Below are positions 60,262-64,000 of a stretch of 64,000 nt of DNA, one piece after another (within the stretch, counting starts at the first letter, position 1; each line of letters begins with the position of its first letter). The translations under genes were made by a program, and so were the position numbers. The DNA lies in the IMG/VR virus record IMGVR_UViG_3300020711_000298, positions 1 through 64,000 of that record. One strand, given 5' to 3'. The notes under the pieces are model-generated. The model saw nothing but the letters and a program-made list of their open reading frames with translations, did no database searches and was not told the origin of the DNA. This DNA comes from a virus.

Positions 60262-60444
60262 ATGAAATACGTTTTATTATTTATATCGTTTTTAATTACA
60301 TTTTCTTCATGTGTAATGGTAGAACCTCCACATATACAACCTAATGTATATTATGGTGTATCTTATTATCCTAGACCATATTACACACATCATGTTCGTC
60401 ATTATTATAATTGCCAACACAATTACTATAATCACAGACATTAA
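60262..60444 (+). CDS. Small His/Tyr-rich lipoprotein
   Basis: A 60-residue protein with a lipoprotein signal: a hydrophobic run LLFISFLITFSSC with C17 as the likely lipidated Cys. The mature part is rich in Tyr and His (YYTHHVRHYYNCQHNYYNHRH in parts). It shares the TAATG junction with the next gene. A short lipoprotein next to a membrane coiled-coil protein and near the endolysin suggests an outer-membrane spanin subunit, or a metal-binding lipoprotein. Neither is proved. Confidence 0.6.
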   Translation: MKYVLLFISFLITFSSCVMVEPPHIQPNVYYGVSYYPRPYYTHHVRHYYNCQHNYYNHRH

Positions 60445-61346
60445 TGAATAAAATAAAACCCTTTATATTCCCAACAATAGTAGCGCTTTCAGCTTTGTCT
60501 GTAAGCACTTCTGCTGCTTTTTACAGTGTTAGTGGTTTAATTAAATTATTTGCGGGGGCCGCATTTGCTGTGGGTATAATGGCTGGATCTTTAGAAATCG
60601 CCAAACTCGTCACAGCATCATTACTTTACCAATATTGGGGTAAATTAAACAAAGTATTACGTACTTATTTAACAATAGCCGCTATTGTTTTAGTATTAAT
60701 AACTTCGGCTGGTATTTATGGTTTTTTATCTGCTGCTTACCAAACCACAGCAAATAAAGAAGCAATAACAGAACAACGTATTGCTGCTCTAGAAACCAAA
60801 AAACATTTATACGAACAAAACCGCGATAACTATCTCTCAGAAAAGAAATCATTAACACAAAATACTTCCGAGTTACGTTCTGCTTTAACAAATGAAAAAT
60901 TAAAAAGTAAAAAATCATTTGAAAAGCAAATTAATAATATTTCTAAAACAGATGATAGAGTATCTTCCAAATTAGATATATCAAATGACTCTATATTTGC
61001 TCTAAATAATAGAATTTTAGAATTAAAAACCAATAGCTCATCTACTTCAGAACTTGGCCCTTTAAAATATTTAAGTAATCTTACAGGTAAACCAATGGAT
61101 AAAATCATCAACTGGTTATTACTTGTAATAATATTTGTTTTTGATCCTTTAGCTATTGCTTTAGTAATAGCTGCTAATTTTGCTTTTTCTCAAATAAAAA
61201 AAACAGATGAACCATTGTTTGAAGAAAATATAGAAGAAATAAAAGAAATTGAAAATACTCAAATAGAACAAACCATCCCATCTCTTGCAGAAAGTGGATT
61301 AAGTCCTAAAGAATACGCTAAAATTTATCGTAAAAGACCTCATTAA
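60444..61346 (+). CDS. Membrane protein with a periplasmic/cytoplasmic coiled coil
   Basis: A 300-residue protein with about four membrane helices (8-28, 31-52, 74-96 and 214-245). Between the third and fourth lies a long charged coiled coil (~100-190). The segment AGAAFAVGIMAGSLEIAKLV and the following Tyr/Trp helix resemble conserved membrane proteins I recall from T4-like marine phages. With the adjacent lipoprotein it could act as a spanin-like pair or a membrane-remodelling factor. The C-terminus ends SGLSPKEYAKIYRKRPH, a helix-type motif. Confidence 0.65.
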   Translation: MNKIKPFIFPTIVALSALSVSTSAAFYSVSGLIKLFAGAAFAVGIMAGSLEIAKLVTASLLYQYWGKLNKVLRTYLTIAAIVLVLITSAGIYGFLSAAYQTTANKEAITEQRIAALETKKHLYEQNRDNYLSEKKSLTQNTSELRSALTNEKLKSKKSFEKQINNISKTDDRVSSKLDISNDSIFALNNRILELKTNSSSTSELGPLKYLSNLTGKPMDKIINWLLLVIIFVFDPLAIALVIAANFAFSQIKKTDEPLFEENIEEIKEIENTQIEQTIPSLAESGLSPKEYAKIYRKRPH

Positions 61347-61349
61347 AAG

Positions 61350-61381
61350 TTTGGTTTTTTAAATAGTTTTAAATATATTTA
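61350..61381 (+). promoter_or_regulatory. Host-like promoter TTTG-N20-TATATTTA
   Basis: TTTG (61350-61353) and TATATTTA (61374-61381) are 20 bases apart. The late-type core TATTTATA (61376-61383) overlaps the second box, so this site combines both classes. ATG 61400 follows 18 bases later. Confidence 0.6.
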
Positions 61382-61399
61382 TAGAAAATAATAATTGTT

Positions 61400-62200
61400 A
61401 TGTTTAAAAAAATAAAAGTTTTCCATGAAGTTCCTTTTGAACTATTAGAATTAAGTATAGATTTTACAGATGGAGATTATTGTTTACCTCATTTGTTAGA
61501 CCAAAACGAAACATATAGGAATTATTTTTATAAGGCTAAAACAAAAAGTCGTTATATTATAATGGATAATTCCTTACATGAATTAGGTACTGCTTACAAT
61601 ACAGATCGTTTATTATATTGGATAAATGAATTAAAACCAAATGAATTTATTGTTCCTGATGTTTGGGAAAATAAAACTCAATCAATCATTAATGCTAGAA
61701 AATGGGCTAGTATTCAATTACCTGAAGAAATAACTAAAGTAGCTGTTGTACAATTTAATTTTATAACAGATGCTATTGAATGTTACCAAACATATAAAGA
61801 TCTAGGTTATAAAAAGATAGCATTTTCATATGGTGCTTCTTGCTATAACCTAATTTCATCTCATCCAAATAAAGATATGGGTAAAGCATTAGGTAGAATT
61901 GAATTAATATCTAAACTTTATAAAAATAGAATAATATCATCAACCGACAGAGTACATTTATTAGGATGTGCTGTACCACAAGAATTTGGTTGGTATGATG
62001 GTATGCCTTTTATTGAAAGTATCGATACATCAAACCCAGTTATGGCTGGTATCGAAGGAAAATATTATACAGCTAAAGGTTTAACTACTAAACCTATGGT
62101 TAATATGAATATGGTTCAAGATGAAGAAATAGATAAAGATATAATTGATATTATAAAAACAAATATCAATTTATTTAGATTTGTAAACAATTTAAAATAA
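61400..62200 (+). CDS. DpdA/TGT-like 7-deazaguanine DNA transglycosylase candidate
   Basis: A 266-residue TIM-barrel-type protein resembling small DpdA/TGT-like proteins. Segments are RYIIMDNSLHELG (D56, N57), NEFIVPDVWEN (D87), VAVVQFN, LGYKKIAFSYG, HLLGCAVPQEF and SIDTSNPVMAGI, which read in order like barrel strands with acidic residues at the active site. DpdA swaps guanine in DNA for a 7-deazaguanine such as preQ0. QueC- and QueD-like genes follow within 3 kb, the pathway for making that base. It is shorter than cellular TGT (about 375). I regard the call as good but unproved. Confidence 0.72.
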   Translation: MFKKIKVFHEVPFELLELSIDFTDGDYCLPHLLDQNETYRNYFYKAKTKSRYIIMDNSLHELGTAYNTDRLLYWINELKPNEFIVPDVWENKTQSIINARKWASIQLPEEITKVAVVQFNFITDAIECYQTYKDLGYKKIAFSYGASCYNLISSHPNKDMGKALGRIELISKLYKNRIISSTDRVHLLGCAVPQEFGWYDGMPFIESIDTSNPVMAGIEGKYYTAKGLTTKPMVNMNMVQDEEIDKDIIDIIKTNINLFRFVNNLK

Positions 62201-62204
62201 AAAT

Positions 62205-62492
62205 ATGATGTTAAAATTTGACACATACTGTGATCATTGTCAAGAAATAGACTTAGATATGGATGATGTATACTGTTCTATGGATAGTTATGAATGTCAA
62301 GAAATGGCAGATTTACTATATGAAGAAGGTTATATAGCCAGAAAAGATGATTCATTAGAAAAACAATTAGAAAATTTAAGAGGAATTACTGGTAGTGAAT
62401 TTAAAAATGCTATATTAAAACTAGCTACTAATTATTACCAACTAACACCAACCGAAACAGACATTATAATTACATTAACAAAAAAATTTTAA
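62205..62492 (+). CDS. Small protein with a CxxC pair, unknown
   Basis: A 95-residue acidic protein. The N-terminus FDTYCDHCQEIDLDMDDVYC has a CxxC pair plus further Cys, suggesting a metal site. The rest is helical. It starts four bases after the DpdA-like gene and ends one base before the QueC start, so it belongs to this operon. Its role in base modification is inferred only from position. Confidence 0.6.
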   Translation: MMLKFDTYCDHCQEIDLDMDDVYCSMDSYECQEMADLLYEEGYIARKDDSLEKQLENLRGITGSEFKNAILKLATNYYQLTPTETDIIITLTKKF

Positions 62493-62493
62493 T

Positions 62494-63387
62494 ATGAAAA
62501 AACAAGTAGTAATATCATTATCAGGGGGTATGGATTCAAGTACTCTACTCCTACATTACCTATCATCCGGTTACCAATGTACTTGTATCTCATTTGATTA
62601 TGGTCAAAAACATAAAGTTGAATTAGAGCGAGCAACTGAATTAGTACACTATATAAACAGTAATATATCAAACAATGTTAAACATCAGATTATCAAATTA
62701 GATGGTTTAGCTCAATTATTAAATTCATCATTAGTAGAAGGTGGAGAAGATGTTCCTGAAGGCCACTATGCTGAAGAAAACATGAAAGCAACTGTAGTAC
62801 CAAATCGCAATAAAATATTTGGTAGTATTGCTCAAGCAATAGCATTATCTATTGCTACTCAAACAAATAATGAATGTAAAATTGCTTTAGGTATTCATGC
62901 TGGAGACCATAGTATTTATCCTGATTGTAGACAAGAGTTTAGAGATGCTGATTATAAAGCATTTTTGTTAGGAAATTGGGATTCACATTTAGTAACATAC
63001 GATGCTCCCTTTTTACAAGTTGATAAATTTGATATTTTAAAACATGGATTAGAATGTTGTGAGCAATTAGGTTTAGATTTTGATGAAGTATATAAACGTA
63101 CTAACACAAGCTATAAACCAATTTTAATTGAAACTAAAGCATCTTTAGGAACAATAGAATTTGAGCATGGTGGGATAATCCATAAACTCCCACAAGAAGC
63201 AACAGTATACGGCACTTGGTACTCAGACTACAAATCAGGATCTTCAATAGAAAGAATATTAGCTTTTATTAAGTTAGGTCACCCTGATCCAGTAGAGTAT
63301 GCTGATGAAACTGGCCCTGTATCTTGGGATGTAGCTAAAACACACGCTGAAAAAATAGAAAAAATACATGGCAAAACACTCCAGTAA
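62494..63387 (+). CDS. queC: QueC-like preQ0 synthase lacking the zinc cysteines
   Basis: QueC converts carboxy-deazaguanine to preQ0 using ATP and ammonia. The PP-loop SLSGGMDSSTLL (8-19), the DYGQKH motif, VPNRNKIFGSIAQAIA and HAGDHSIYPDCRQEFRDA are all present. The C-terminal zinc site of normal QueC (a Cys before the CGxCxxC motif) is gone. TNTSYKP replaces the TxSC segment, SGSSIER replaces the CxxCxER segment, and no Cys occurs after residue 189. So it is either a variant with a changed product or one that folds without zinc. Length (297) is larger than typical (~230). Confidence 0.88.
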   Translation: MKKQVVISLSGGMDSSTLLLHYLSSGYQCTCISFDYGQKHKVELERATELVHYINSNISNNVKHQIIKLDGLAQLLNSSLVEGGEDVPEGHYAEENMKATVVPNRNKIFGSIAQAIALSIATQTNNECKIALGIHAGDHSIYPDCRQEFRDADYKAFLLGNWDSHLVTYDAPFLQVDKFDILKHGLECCEQLGLDFDEVYKRTNTSYKPILIETKASLGTIEFEHGGIIHKLPQEATVYGTWYSDYKSGSSIERILAFIKLGHPDPVEYADETGPVSWDVAKTHAEKIEKIHGKTLQ

Positions 63388-63542
63388 TCCAATATGATCT
63401 TCAAGGTAATTTTATAAAAGAATGGAATTCGCAAAAAGAAGCATCTATTTTTTTAAAAACTAAAGGTGATGGGGTTGGAGCCTGTTGTAGAGGAAAACAA
63501 AAATCTGCTTATGGGTTTATTTGGAAATTTAAAACAAATTAA
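63381..63542 (+). pseudogene. Remnant of a GIY-YIG endonuclease C-terminal (NUMOD1) module
   Basis: In a different frame from queC and starting inside its last codons, the DNA encodes PVIQYDLQGNFIKEWNSQKE and on to AYGFIWKFKTN, clearly the tail of the homing endonuclease family. No ATG precedes it in frame, and the GIY-YIG half is missing. It overlaps the queC stop by a few bases, so the queC 3' end may have been rewritten by a past insertion and deletion. Its last codons carry the TTTG box of the next promoter. Confidence 0.8.
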
Positions 63543-63551
63543 TTATATTTA
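63520..63551 (+). promoter_or_regulatory. Host-like promoter TTTG-N20-TATATTTA
   Basis: TTTG (63520-63523), within the endonuclease remnant, and TATATTTA (63544-63551) are exactly 20 bases apart. ATG of the thioredoxin gene is at 63564. Confidence 0.6.
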
Positions 63552-63563
63552 AAATAAAAAATT

Positions 63564-63809
63564 ATGAGACAATTATTCTTTTTTCATGCTTCATGGTGTC
63601 AACCGTGTAAAGCCTTTAGTCCTATAATGGACCAAATTTCAAAACAAATCCCCGTGAAAAAAATCAACATCGATTACGAACCTGATGTAACAACTAAATA
63701 TAATGTTACAAGTATTCCTACTGTAATATTAGTAGAAAATGGTCAAGAATCTCGTAGATTCACAGGTGTTAAATCCTATAATGATGTTTTAAACTTTATA
63801 AATCAATAA
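63564..63809 (+). CDS. Thioredoxin-like protein
   Basis: An 81-residue thioredoxin. The active site WCQPCK (residues 11-16) has C12 and C15, with Gln replacing the usual Gly. The cis-Pro segment SIPTVILVENGQE is present. The compact length matches T4-type phage thioredoxins/glutaredoxins. It probably supplies electrons to the class II reductase at 50031, whose C-terminal Cys pair needs such a partner. The next gene starts one base after its stop. Confidence 0.9.
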   Translation: MRQLFFFHASWCQPCKAFSPIMDQISKQIPVKKINIDYEPDVTTKYNVTSIPTVILVENGQESRRFTGVKSYNDVLNFINQ

Positions 63810-63810
63810 T

Positions 63811-64000
63811 ATGGGAAGATATATCTCAACAAAAACATTCGACAATTACTCTGTAGCCATCAGACAATGGAAAGCACAACACTCACACTGTCAGCTACTC
63901 CACGGTTATGGAATTTATTTTAAAGTATGGTTTGCCTCAAATGAACCAATGGAAGAAAATCAATTAGACGATATGAATTGGATTGTTGATTTCGGTGGCT
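63811..64000 (+). CDS. queD: QueD-like 6-carboxy-tetrahydropterin synthase (partial, 5' end)
   Basis: The frame from ATG 63811 stays open to the window edge (63 residues). VAIRQWKAQHSHCQLLHGYG, then FKVWF and NWIVDFGG match the HxHC..LHGY subgroup of QueD/6-pyruvoyl-tetrahydropterin synthase proteins. QueD makes carboxy-tetrahydropterin, the precursor of carboxy-deazaguanine, two steps before QueC. With QueC and the DpdA-like gene it indicates a phage-encoded 7-deazaguanine pathway; QueE and FolE would be expected further right. Confidence 0.85.
   Translation, partial: MGRYISTKTFDNYSVAIRQWKAQHSHCQLLHGYGIYFKVWFASNEPMEENQLDDMNWIVDFGG

Noticed and set aside
265-62671. Reverse-strand open frames (for example 5332-5616, 50690-51097, 55212-55544 and 60830-61111)
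   Set aside because: All lie opposite strong + strand genes, have low-complexity or shadow-like compositions, and lack promoters or recognisable motifs. I call no gene on the minus strand.
1-64000. Prophage integration genes or attachment sites
   Set aside because: No integrase, repressor or direct-repeat attachment sites were seen. The content fits a lytic T4-like phage, although only part of the genome is visible.

Overview
This AT-rich window comes from a T4-like (myovirus-type) tailed phage. Every convincing gene lies on the + strand. The set includes T4-family terminase, portal, prohead protease, scaffold, capsid, neck, contractile sheath, tube and baseplate proteins. The host is probably a Bacteroidota bacterium, perhaps an aquatic flavobacterium-like one. 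Three signs support this: start codons mostly lack Shine-Dalgarno sequences; several genes have TTTG-N20-TAnnTTTA promoters close to the Bacteroidota sigma consensus; and one secreted protein ends in a type IX secretion (T9SS) sorting domain.

Layout. 1-8.6 kb is an accessory block: two GIY-YIG homing endonucleases, a conserved phage protein, an FAD-dependent dehydrogenase, a three-gene cluster (VWA plus metallopeptidase, MoxR-like AAA+ ATPase, unknown), a DUF6884-like protein and a P-loop kinase. 8.6-20.6 kb is the head module: terminase, portal, several head-associated proteins, gp21-type protease, acidic scaffold, capsid protein and PhoH. 20.6-31.6 kb holds neck proteins and a family of fibre proteins built on 'SASYA' repeats. 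31.7-43.7 kb holds sheath, tube, gp26-like protein, an overlapping chaperone-like frame, tape measure, and baseplate proteins including a hub fused to an M15 peptidase. 43.7-51.9 kb is replication: a short family-A-like DNA polymerase, ssDNA-binding protein, UvsX, 5'-3' exonuclease, DnaB-type helicase and B12-dependent ribonucleotide reductase. 52.0-57.7 kb is an envelope/secretion block: T9SS-tagged cohesin/dockerin-like protein, CsgG-like protein, outer-membrane barrel-like protein, PA14 protein and small exported proteins. 57.8-61.3 kb is a lysis-like region: holin-like, Ntn-hydrolase-like, GH19 endolysin, lipoprotein and membrane coiled-coil protein. 61.4-64.0 kb carries a DpdA/TGT-like protein, a QueC-like protein, thioredoxin and the start of QueD, which together point to 7-deazaguanine modification of phage DNA.

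Two promoter classes can be read. Accessory, replication and modification genes have host-like TTTG/CTTG-N20-TAnnTTTA sites. Structural genes are preceded by a stand-alone AATATTTATA motif, often only 10-20 bases before the ATG, which I interpret as the late promoter. Strong hairpin terminators separate the blocks.

The strongest leads for something new are the exported-protein block, the modification cluster with a QueC that has lost its zinc cysteines, the MoxR/VWA/metallopeptidase cluster, an Ntn hydrolase whose nucleophile sits directly after a prohead-protease-like site, and a peptide motif shared by the capsid protein and a neighbouring head protein. All functions are inferred from reading the sequences; no database search was run.
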